This document shows positions 56,867-63,512 of a stretch of 64,000 nt of DNA, one piece after another. The notes below the pieces were generated by a model. The model saw nothing but the letters and a program-made list of their open reading frames with translations, had not been told where the DNA came from and ran no database searches. Made by a program: the position numbers and the translations under genes. The first letter of the stretch is position 1. Each line of letters opens with the position of its first letter. Location: positions 3,403,312-3,467,311 of the forward strand of contig NZ_CP152020.1 in the NCBI RefSeq assembly GCF_038624605.1, written 5' to 3'. The stretch comes from Psychrobacillus sp. FSL K6-4046. GTDB taxonomy: Bacteria; Bacillota; Bacilli; Bacillales_A; Planococcaceae.

Positions 56867-57766
56867 TTAATTGCTTTCTGTTTTTTTAGGTAAAAGCATT
56901 TCCAAATGCCTAGGAAGAATGTGTATATCAAGAGGAGTACAGTCTCCTTGATCACCATCTACGTTGCAAAATAATGGGCGATTCGATTCTATTCGGAGCT
57001 TCTCGGTAGTAAATGTCTCTACTCCCTCATCCTTCCCTAGTGTTCCTAGCATTACTTTTGTTCCCATGCGCGCGATTGCCGCTAATCCTGCTTGTTTTAT
57101 GATAAAGACATGCATTTTCCCATCATCAATTTTAGCAGATTTAACCAAGTTCTCAAATCCACCTACAGAATTGGTTAGGGCAACTAAAACTAATATAGAT
57201 GTCCCTTTCCATGAACCGTGATCATGGGTAATTGTCATCTCTACCTCTTCATTGGAGATGATTGCCTTTGCCCCAGCCATTAAGTATGCCATAGATCCAT
57301 ACCTCGTTTTTTGTTCCACAGGAGTATCTGCCACACTACTAGCAATATCCCCTATTGCCACTACATTAACAAAGTACTTATCACCGATTCTTCCTACGTC
57401 AACTTGTTCCGTATTGGTCATCTTAAGTGCTTCTATTGCAATGTCTGGTTCAAGCGGAATGCCTAGAGCCCTTGCAAAATCATTCACTGTACCGAGGGGG
57501 ACAAAAGAGAATAAAGGTCGGTCTTCTCGTTCAGCAAGACCATTCACTACCTCGCTTATCGTTCCGTCTCCACCCATGGCTAACAAAAAGTCCATTTTTT
57601 CAGTACAAGCCATTTCCGCAAAATGTGTAGCATCATCCTGTTTTTTTGTTTCTTTTACCGTCACATCAAAACCTAAATTCGTTAATACTTCAATTGCTCT
57701 ATCTTTAAATTGTTTTGCTTCTTCTCGCCCAGCAGAAGGATTATAAATTAACATTGCCCTTTTCAT
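56867..57766 (-). CDS. YegS/DgkB-type lipid (diacylglycerol) kinase
   Basis: 299 residues. N-terminal RAMLIYNPSAGREEAKQF and the nucleotide-binding GGDGTISEVVNGLA (about 65-80), then LGTVNDFARALGIP; the C-terminal beta domain ends near NVDGDQGDCTPLDIHILP. Phosphorylates diacylglycerol or a related lipid to recycle it. It could be DgkB, but no neighbour evidence confirms that. AGGAGGAAG site. Confidence 0.88.
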   Translation of the reverse strand: MKRAMLIYNPSAGREEAKQFKDRAIEVLTNLGFDVTVKETKKQDDATHFAEMACTEKMDFLLAMGGDGTISEVVNGLAEREDRPLFSFVPLGTVNDFARALGIPLEPDIAIEALKMTNTEQVDVGRIGDKYFVNVVAIGDIASSVADTPVEQKTRYGSMAYLMAGAKAIISNEEVEMTITHDHGSWKGTSILVLVALTNSVGGFENLVKSAKIDDGKMHVFIIKQAGLAAIARMGTKVMLGTLGKDEGVETFTTEKLRIESNRPLFCNVDGDQGDCTPLDIHILPRHLEMLLPKKTESN

Positions 57767-57993
57767 TTTTTTGCTTCCTCCTTTAAAATATACTCGTTTC
57801 TCTTTCGTACCCTAAATATCCTATCTTGAAACTGCGGCAGTGATAGATAAATGCTAATTCAACCAAAGGAACAATATAGAAATGAGAAATTCCTTTGAGG
57901 AGAAACCGGATAGAACGTAAGTACCATTATTCACCATATTAATTTTAAAGGTATTTTTTAGAAATTATACAGTAATATCTATATATGTAAAAT

Positions 57994-58023
57994 AAAAAAG
58001 GCGCCTATTAGGCACCTTTTTTT
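57994..58023 (-). terminator. Terminator after the YtxH-like gene
   Basis: AAAAAAGGTGCCT / AGGCGCCTTTTTT on the minus strand (one G-U pair), T run; overlaps the stop region. Confidence 0.85.
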
Positions 58024-58339
58024 AAAGTTTATTGTCTTCTGGTTTTATATCTTTGTCAGAAACTGAGTTTGGAGTAGCTTCAGCTTCTTCCTCATTGTAA
58101 TACTGGACGCTTGTCATGGCTCCCTCATTCACCATATTATTATCTTCTTCATAGTAAGGATTAGGATTTCCTGTTTCTTCCTCACTCGTGCCTTGCTTTT
58201 GAGCTTCCATGAAAGAATTTACTTTATCTTTCGTATTATTAAATGCTTCCATTGCCTTGTCACGATTTTCTTTTTTCCTGAAATAGGCATAAGCCCCAGC
58301 TGCAAGTCCCGCCAATAAGAGTGATCTATTTTTCGCCAT
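58022..58339 (-). CDS. YtxH-like small membrane-anchored stress protein
   Basis: 105 residues: MAKNRSLLLAGLAAGAYAYFRKKENRDKAM gives one glycine-rich membrane segment, then an amphipathic helix (EAFNNTKDKVNSFMEAQKQ) and an acidic, disordered tail. This is the general plan of YtxH/general-stress proteins. AGGAGG site before ATG 58339. A sigma-B-like promoter lies 34 nt upstream, which fits a stress role. No precise family certain. Confidence 0.65.
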   Translation of the reverse strand: MAKNRSLLLAGLAAGAYAYFRKKENRDKAMEAFNNTKDKVNSFMEAQKQGTSEEETGNPNPYYEEDNNMVNEGAMTSVQYYNEEEAEATPNSVSDKDIKPEDNKL

Positions 58340-58372
58340 ATTTATTACCTCCTATATATTTATAAGATTTGT

Positions 58373-58398
58373 ATACCCTAATAAGGACAATATAACAC
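58373..58398 (-). promoter_or_regulatory. Candidate sigma-B promoter of the YtxH-like gene
   Basis: Minus strand GTGTTA (58393-58398, 4 of 6 to GTTTAA), 14-bp spacer, GGGTAT (58373-58378, 6 of 6). Confidence 0.5.
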
Positions 58399-58401
58399 TT
58401 A

Positions 58402-58848
58402 TTAATTTTTTGACCTAATCATATAGACATGAGGTATACCATCCTCATCAAATTCATCACTAATTGTTTCGAAGCCGACGGACTGATAAAAATGTTGTAA
58501 GTGACTTTGAGCGCATAGCTTTATACACGGAACGTTCCAAGAAGTTTCAATTATGTTTATAGCTTTTTGCATAAGCACCCGTGCGTAACCTTTTCCTCTT
58601 GCCTGTTCCCTAACAATTACCCTTCCAATTGAGCAATCGTCATACTTGAGACCTGCAGGTAGAATACGACAATAAGCAAGAATTTCGTTATTTTCTTTAA
58701 GATAAAGATGAAGAGCTTGTTGATCACAGTCGTCTAGTTCTGGATATGGACAGTTTTGCTCAACAACAAAAACCTCTACTCGAAGTTTTAGTATTTCGTA
58801 AAGATTATGCGTATCTAATTCACTAAATTTCTTTAACTCCCAGGACAT
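58402..58848 (-). CDS. ElaA-family GNAT acetyltransferase
   Basis: 148 residues. ElaA-type N-terminus YEILKLRVEVFVVEQNCPYPELDDCDQQALHLYL and acetyl-CoA loop GRVIVREQARGKGYARVLMQ. Substrate unknown. AGGAGG site before ATG 58848. Confidence 0.85.
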   Translation of the reverse strand: MSWELKKFSELDTHNLYEILKLRVEVFVVEQNCPYPELDDCDQQALHLYLKENNEILAYCRILPAGLKYDDCSIGRVIVREQARGKGYARVLMQKAINIIETSWNVPCIKLCAQSHLQHFYQSVGFETISDEFDEDGIPHVYMIRSKN

Positions 58849-58955
58849 GTTTGCCTCCTATGTAAAAATGTTTATTTTCAATTATTTTGTTATTACGTAT
58901 AGAAGATTGATCGATATTTTGTTATGATTACAAAAAGCTAAAAGAGGTGTTTCAA

Positions 58956-59447
58956 ATGATAAGGGCGACTACGTTAAATGATATTCCTACTATACAACAG
59001 ATCGCACAGGTCAGTTGGAATGATACTTATAAAGATATAATACCAGAAAACATTCAGAAACTATTTTTAGAAAAAGCTTATTCTCCGATGATGATAGCCA
59101 AACGTATAGAAAAAACAATTTTTTTGATTGCTGAATATAAAGGTGAGGCTATAGGCTTTGCTAACTTTACTTATGTGGACGAAGATGGTGATGCTGAGCT
59201 TACAGCTATTTACGTACTTCCAGAGTTTCAAAAAATGGGGTACGGTAGGAAGCTATTAGAAGCTGGCGTTAACCATATGTCTATTGGAAAACAATTATTT
59301 GTTTATGTAGAAAGTAAAAATGAACGTGCTCGTATTTTTTACGAACGCTATGGCTTTGAATGTCTCGAAGAGTTTGATGAATACTTTGAAGGCCACCCAT
59401 TGTCTACAGCTAAATATTTATTTCCATTAAAAACACCGGCTTATTAA
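58956..59447 (+). CDS. GNAT N-acetyltransferase
   Basis: 163 residues. RATTLNDIPTIQQIAQVSW start and IYVLPEFQKMGYGRKLLEAG acetyl-CoA loop, then FYERYGFECLEEF. Resembles spermidine/amine acetyltransferases, but the substrate is open. ATG 58956 has AGAGGTG upstream. Its stop codon lies in the palindromic terminator that was duplicated by the IS1182 insertion. Confidence 0.85.
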   Translation: MIRATTLNDIPTIQQIAQVSWNDTYKDIIPENIQKLFLEKAYSPMMIAKRIEKTIFLIAEYKGEAIGFANFTYVDEDGDAELTAIYVLPEFQKMGYGRKLLEAGVNHMSIGKQLFVYVESKNERARIFYERYGFECLEEFDEYFEGHPLSTAKYLFPLKTPAY

Positions 59448-59457
59448 GCCGGTGTTT
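59431..59457. repeat. Left copy of 27-bp palindromic target duplication (terminator)
   Basis: A 13+1+13 perfect palindrome (arms AAACACCGGCTTA and TAAGCCGGTGTTT) identical to 61165-61191. It is an intrinsic-terminator stem and contains the stop codon of the GNAT gene. Confidence 0.85.
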
Positions 59458-59469
59458 CAGAGTGTAGAC

Positions 59470-59506
59470 AAAAGGGTTGGAAATCGAAACGATTTCCAAC
59501 CCTTTT
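59470..59506. terminator. 17-bp hairpin inside the left end of IS1182
   Basis: AAAAGGGTTGGAAATCG / CGATTTCCAACCCTTTT with a 3-nt loop. It lies downstream of the transposase stop and would block transcription entering or leaving the element. Confidence 0.75.
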
Positions 59507-59565
59507 GCTATTATCACAGTTTACATTCTGGAAAAAGAGCTAATTCAACTCTCGATTTTTTTGTT

Positions 59566-60924
59566 TTACGCCATTTTTGGCATTTTCCAGGTCCAGCTGG
59601 CCAACTTCTTAAGATTTAAGGCAGCAAAAGTTAGCATCGCCTGCATGGACAATTTTTTAAGACCCTTTAAGGTTGTCCATCGCATACCATGCTTTTCTTT
59701 GGCATCGGCAAAGACACGCTCGATCGTCTCTTTACGCTTCCCATAAATTTCTTTCATTTCATAGTTATGACGTAAGTCCTCAGCTACATCCAAATAATCT
59801 TGCCAGATATGACGTTGAATCATCTTTTGTTTATTCTTACTCTGCGTGCATTGGTCAATCACTGGACACGTGGCACAAATAGAAGGAGTTGAGGCATACT
59901 GGCGATAACCTTCCTTCGTTGTTGTTCGGTAGTTAAGAACCTGTCCTTCGGGACAGAGATAGCAGTCATAATGTTCGTCATAAACATACTCGTGTTTTTT
60001 AAAGAAGTCTTCTTTTGTCATTGGTCGTTTGTACGGAAGTGCAGGAAGGACATGATTCTCTAAAAGGAAATTCGCAATAGCTGGTGTCTTGTAGGCTGCA
60101 TCAGCGGCAACAACGACTGGGCGTCCCACCCGGTCGATGACCTTCTGAACCAGTGGTTCAAGCATATGGCTGTCGTGAACATTTCCAGGTGTGACAATGT
60201 TTGCAAGCACAAAACCCTTCTCGTCTGTTGCAGCATGAAAAGAATAGGCGAACTGCTTTGTCCGTTCATCTTTTACGTAGTAACCACTTTCAGGATCTGT
60301 TGTCGATTCCTTAATCTCCTTGTACTCTTCCTTTTCAAACTTTTCAGGTGGGAATGGTTTCTTCCCATGCTTTTCCCGGTCGAGGTTGAGCTCCTCCTGG
60401 AGCCTCTTTTCATAAGCCCGCGTCTCTTTACGAACAACCTTCTTCTCAAACTTTCTCTTATTCGCACTAGCTTTCACATGGGTCGAATCAATAAAGACAT
60501 GATCCGGGCTTAGGAGCCCACGATCTGCGACCTCCTTTAATACTCTGTAGAAAATCTGCTCAAATAGATCTGTGTCTGCAAAACGACGGACATAGTTTTT
60601 CCCGAAAGTTGAGAAATGGGGAACCTCGGTATGGAAACCAAAGCCTAGAAACCATCGGTATGCCATGTTGGTTTCAATCTCTTTAATGGTTTGGCGCATG
60701 GACCGTATACCAAAGGTATATTGGATAAAAGTCATCTTGATAAGTACCACTGGGTCGATACTAGGTCTCCCTATTGTCGAATAAAGATTTTCAACCAATG
60801 GATAGATAAAGGAAAAATCAATTGCCTCATCTAACTTACGAACAAGGTGGTCTTGTGGTACCAACTGTTCAATAGTCAAGATTTCTAATTGTTCGCGTTC
60901 ATTGGTTTGATTTTTCGTCATCAT
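59566..60924 (-). CDS. IS1182-family (IS5/IS4-like DDE) transposase
   Basis: About 452 residues. N-terminal DUF772 domain (DHLVRKLDEAIDFSFIYPLV ... PVVLIKMTFIQYTFGIRSMRQTIKEIE), then DHVFIDSTHVKASANKRKFE and VVVAADAAYKTPAIANFLL with catalytic Asp, a cysteine cluster (CPEGQVLNYR ... CATCPVIDQCTQ), and C-terminal KETIERVFADAKEKHGMRWT with the catalytic Glu. ATG 60924 follows GAGGTG; ATG 60942 has no site. Intact and probably active. Confidence 0.93.
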   Translation of the reverse strand: MMTKNQTNEREQLEILTIEQLVPQDHLVRKLDEAIDFSFIYPLVENLYSTIGRPSIDPVVLIKMTFIQYTFGIRSMRQTIKEIETNMAYRWFLGFGFHTEVPHFSTFGKNYVRRFADTDLFEQIFYRVLKEVADRGLLSPDHVFIDSTHVKASANKRKFEKKVVRKETRAYEKRLQEELNLDREKHGKKPFPPEKFEKEEYKEIKESTTDPESGYYVKDERTKQFAYSFHAATDEKGFVLANIVTPGNVHDSHMLEPLVQKVIDRVGRPVVVAADAAYKTPAIANFLLENHVLPALPYKRPMTKEDFFKKHEYVYDEHYDCYLCPEGQVLNYRTTTKEGYRQYASTPSICATCPVIDQCTQSKNKQKMIQRHIWQDYLDVAEDLRHNYEMKEIYGKRKETIERVFADAKEKHGMRWTTLKGLKKLSMQAMLTFAALNLKKLASWTWKMPKMA

Positions 60925-60957
60925 ATCCATCACCTCATTCATTTTTTAGAAGGCCCC

Positions 60958-61084
60958 GTTGATTGGAGCGAAGAACGGCGACTCCAGCGGGAACAGCGCG
61001 AGCTGAAGACCCTGGACTGAGCGCAGCGAGGGAAGCGGCTGAAGCCGTGCCCGCGGAAAGCGTCCGTTCGTAGCGGAAATCAAC
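60958..61084 (-). repeat. GC-rich 127-bp repeat with GTTGATT/AATCAAC ends, inside IS1182
   Basis: Starts GTTGATTGGAGCG and ends CGGAAATCAAC, so the ends are complementary; the middle is rich in short GC palindromes (GGCTGAAGCC, CCGCGG). From memory, sequences of this type are scattered in many Bacillaceae genomes. Its base composition is clearly unlike the flanking DNA. ORFs across it (60935-61138) are artefacts. Confidence 0.65.
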
Positions 61085-61164
61085 TCTTCCTCGCGTTACT
61101 TCTATTTTAAAAGAAAAAAGACTGTAGGCAAACTCCAAAATTTTTGGAGTTTGTCTACAGTCTG

Positions 61165-61191
61165 AAACACCGGCTTATTAAGCCGGTGTTT
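61165..61191. repeat. Right copy of 27-bp palindromic target duplication (terminator)
   Basis: Identical to 59431-59457 and followed by extra T's (T7 in all), so it still works as a terminator. The DUF4064 gene (-) ends 2 nt further. Confidence 0.85.
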
Positions 61192-61193
61192 TT

Positions 61194-61661
61194 TTAGTAT
61201 GTTTGTTCCGTAGTATATTCGTCTTCAAATTTAACTGGTGATTTTCTGACGAAACACATGATTGCAGCTACATATAAAATGATAGATGTTAAGGAAATAA
61301 TTCCTGCAAAAATTCCACCTAAAATGAACATGATACCTGCTAGCTTTGGTTTTTTATTTTTAGAAACAAATACAATTCCTAAAATGTTAAAGATTAAACT
61401 GATTACGAATGCAACAACAGCTGCCCAGCCAATAACCCCAAATAAGTCTACAAATACTTCAACAAAACCTAAAGCTTGTTCTGCTTCTTCTGCAGTTAGT
61501 TGCGGATCATTAAGCATTTCTTGTTCCATGATAGTTGAAAATTCCTCATCTTGTAGTGCTGTACTGCCGTTAATGACAAGTAAAGAAACTAGTATGATTG
61601 CAATTACATTAAAAACTGCTCCGATAATTCCTAATACTACTTCTCCTGTTCTTGATATCAT
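61194..61661 (-). CDS. DUF4064-family membrane protein
   Basis: 155 residues with four hydrophobic helices: VVLGIIGAVFNVIAIILVSLLV, LFGVIGWAAVVAFVISLIFNILGIVFV, AGIMFILGGIFAGIISLTSII and the adjoining LYVAAIMCFV. An acidic loop (STIMEQEMLNDPQLTAEEAE) lies between the first two. Matches DUF4064, function unknown. TAGGGGGTAGG site before ATG 61661. Confidence 0.8.
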   Translation of the reverse strand: MISRTGEVVLGIIGAVFNVIAIILVSLLVINGSTALQDEEFSTIMEQEMLNDPQLTAEEAEQALGFVEVFVDLFGVIGWAAVVAFVISLIFNILGIVFVSKNKKPKLAGIMFILGGIFAGIISLTSIILYVAAIMCFVRKSPVKFEDEYTTEQTY

Positions 61662-61761
61662 TTTCCTACCCCCTATTATTAATTGACATAGCTATTGTAC
61701 GAAAGTAAATTAAAAAAGTTTCATTAATCATCAATTTCCCTGAGTTATTTTTAATAAACCT

Positions 61762-61786
61762 GTTTCACTCTACTAAAAACGGGTAT
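61762..61786 (+). promoter_or_regulatory. Candidate sigma-B promoter of the 32-aa ORF
   Basis: GTTTCA (61762-61767, 5 of 6), 13-bp spacer, GGGTAT (61781-61786, 6 of 6); start expected near 61793, 29 nt before ATG 61822. Confidence 0.6.
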
Positions 61787-61821
61787 TTTATTATTAACAC
61801 CAAATAGAAAGGAAGATTAAC

Positions 61822-61920
61822 ATGGAAAAGAAATTGATCTTTAATCAAACAGACTTCTTATATACATTGGCAGGTGCATCCGCATTAACTGGTATTCTAG
61901 TTCTATTCACTTCCATTTAA
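61822..61920 (+). CDS. 32-aa membrane peptide, probably sigma-B-controlled
   Basis: MEKKLIFNQTDFLYTLAGAS followed by ALTGILVLFTSI: a short polar start and one hydrophobic helix with small residues (AGASALTG). AAAGGAAG ribosome binding site 6-7 nt before ATG, sigma-B-like promoter 36 nt upstream, and a perfect terminator 13 nt after the stop. All signals of a small gene are present, though its length hides it from normal gene calling. No family recognised. Confidence 0.65.
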   Translation: MEKKLIFNQTDFLYTLAGASALTGILVLFTSI

Positions 61921-61932
61921 TTGTGAAAACGT

Positions 61933-61976
61933 AAAAGGCAATCCACTTTAAACTAAGTTAAAGAGGATTGCCTTTT
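61933..61976. terminator. Bidirectional terminator after the 32-aa ORF
   Basis: AAAAGGCAATCC / GGATTGCCTTTT, 12-bp perfect stem with an inner ACTTTAA/TTAAAG helix; serves the convergent GNAT gene too. Confidence 0.88.
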
Positions 61977-61977
61977 A

Positions 61978-62259
61978 TTATGCCTTTAAGTCGTCGTATT
62001 CATCAGATTTAGCGAATGCATCTACTACGTATGAGCAAACAGGCTCCATTTTCAAATCGTTTTCTCGTGCATAGGAAGCGGCGTTGTCTAATAGTTTTTT
62101 TGCAATTCCTTGGCCTCTAAGCTTACTTGAAACGAAAGTATGGTCCATAACCATCACGTCTCCTAGCAGGGTCCACGTAATTTCACCAAGTCTTTCCCCA
62201 TCGTCTATTACTTGATAGGCAAATACATCATTGCCAAGTTCTTTATATTGAAAATCCAT
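61978..62259 (-). CDS. Small GNAT of the NATD1/YidJ type (Acetyltransf_CG)
   Basis: 93 residues. DGERLGEITWTLLGDVMVMDHTFV and the loop VSSKLRGQGIAKKLLDNAAS, then MEPVCSYVVDAF match the short PF14542 acetyltransferases. Role unknown. ATG 62259 has AAAGGAG upstream; the ORF extends into the neighbouring gene and is not real there. Confidence 0.82.
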   Translation of the reverse strand: MDFQYKELGNDVFAYQVIDDGERLGEITWTLLGDVMVMDHTFVSSKLRGQGIAKKLLDNAASYARENDLKMEPVCSYVVDAFAKSDEYDDLKA

Positions 62260-62293
62260 TATCACACACTCCTTTTTATGAATCTTAACACAA

Positions 62294-63262
62294 CTATTTA
62301 TTAATTGACAACGGACGTAACTTTGCCTCAATTTCTGTACGTCGTTGCTCTAAAAAAGGAGGTAAAGCCAAAGTTTCACCTAGCGTTTCCAACTTTTCAT
62401 CTGTATCAAATCCAGGTTCATCTGTAGAAAGCTCAAATAAGATTCCGTTAGGCTCTCTAAAATAGATCGCTTTAAAATAATGCCGATCTACAAGGCCCGA
62501 AGTTGTATAGCCTTTTGCTCGAAGGAGTTCTTCCCATCTAGGGTAATCATCCATATGAGGAATACGAAATGCCACATGATGAACACTTCCTCTTCCTGGT
62601 CTCTCTCTTGGTAAATCTTCTCTTGTTTCAATATGAACTTCTCCTGCTGGGCCACCTTTTCCTACAGAGTACACTTGAATATCAGGTGCATCCGTAATAG
62701 CAGAGCGGTAAGAACCAATTAAAGTGAATCCTAATACTTGCTCTAAAACTTTCTTTGTAGGCTCTGGATTTTTTAAAGTAAGTGTAACCGGACCTAAGCC
62801 TACTATAGCATTTTCTCCGCTTATCTCTTCCTTTATCCATGGCTCCCCAAATGGAATTCCATTGCCGTCATCTACAACTAGTCTCATCCTTGATCCTTCA
62901 AAATCCTCAAAATATAGAGTTTTTCTACCGAACATTTCGGAAATTTCATCATGAGGAACTTCAAGATCATGTAATCTCTTTTTCCAAAATTGCAAAGCTG
63001 CCTCACTTTTTACACGAAGCCCCGTGTTACTAATGCTTGACACTCCAGGATATGTTCTTCCTGCCATTGGTATGTCAAAATACGTCATATCCGTTCCAGG
63101 AGTCCCTACTGCATCAGCATAAAACAAATGATACGATGACGGATTATCCTGGTTTACACTTTTTTTAACTAAACGCATCCCCAATATTCTTGTAAAAAAA
63201 TCATGATTTTTACTTATATCGGCGCTTACAGCAGAAACATGGTGAATTCCAGCCAATTTCAT
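62294..63262 (-). CDS. VOC ring-cleaving dioxygenase (MhqO/MhqA-like)
   Basis: 322 residues, two VOC modules: MKLAGIHHVSAVSADISKNHDFFTRILGMRLV and a second starting near IVGLGPVTLTLKNPEPTKKVLEQVLGFTLIG. Metal ligands are likely H8, H in GSVHHVAFRI and E in GILFELSTDEPGF. B. subtilis MhqA/MhqO remove hydroquinone/catechol-type compounds and are induced by quinones. A perfect MhqR-type operator precedes the gene. GGAGG site. Confidence 0.88.
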   Translation of the reverse strand: MKLAGIHHVSAVSADISKNHDFFTRILGMRLVKKSVNQDNPSSYHLFYADAVGTPGTDMTYFDIPMAGRTYPGVSSISNTGLRVKSEAALQFWKKRLHDLEVPHDEISEMFGRKTLYFEDFEGSRMRLVVDDGNGIPFGEPWIKEEISGENAIVGLGPVTLTLKNPEPTKKVLEQVLGFTLIGSYRSAITDAPDIQVYSVGKGGPAGEVHIETREDLPRERPGRGSVHHVAFRIPHMDDYPRWEELLRAKGYTTSGLVDRHYFKAIYFREPNGILFELSTDEPGFDTDEKLETLGETLALPPFLEQRRTEIEAKLRPLSINK

Positions 63263-63277
63263 ATGATAACCTCCATT

Positions 63278-63295
63278 TATCTCGAATTCGAGATA
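63278..63295. promoter_or_regulatory. MhqR-type operator
   Basis: TATCTCGAATTCGAGATA, an 18-bp perfect palindrome matching my recollection of the B. subtilis MhqR box (TATCTcgaatTCGAGATA). It lies just after a -10 TATAAT (63299-63304, minus strand), so a bound MarR-type repressor would block the start. mhqR itself is not in this window. Confidence 0.75.
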
Positions 63296-63386
63296 TTTAT
63301 TATACCTATTTTATCAAATACAATTTTTTAATGCAAATTTCCAACTTATTTATAGTAAGAGAATCGGACTAACTAATAGATAAATT

Positions 63387-63426
63387 AAAAGACGTGAAAT
63401 CAGCAACAACTTGATTTCACGTCTTT
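63387..63426 (-). terminator. Terminator after the DUF1002 gene
   Basis: AAAGACGTGAAATCA / TGATTTCACGTCTTT, perfect stem then TTAATTTA on the minus strand. Fourth GTGAAATC-type terminator. Confidence 0.8.
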
Positions 63427-63512
63427 CATTCTTTTAAAGGTAACTAATTTCTAATTAAAAATTTCTCTATTCTCATTGTTTAGAGAGGAGCCGGCGACTA
63501 CTAGGGTTCCAT

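Larger units (their letters stand above)
59458..61164 (-). mobile_element. IS1182-family insertion sequence, complete (1707 bp)
   Basis: Terminal inverted repeats CAGAGTGTAGACAAA (59458-59472) and, inverted, CAGACTGTAGACAAA (61150-61164) match at 14 of 15 positions. It is flanked by 27-bp identical palindromes. Contains one intact transposase on the minus strand, a 17-bp perfect hairpin at the left end (59470-59506), a palindrome near the right end (61129-61153) and a GC-rich repeat (60958-61084) upstream of the transposase. The element sits exactly in a terminator between convergent genes. Confidence 0.9.

Noticed and set aside
60060-60513. ORFs opposite to or within the IS1182 transposase
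   Set aside because: Shadows of the transposase reading frame without initiation signals.
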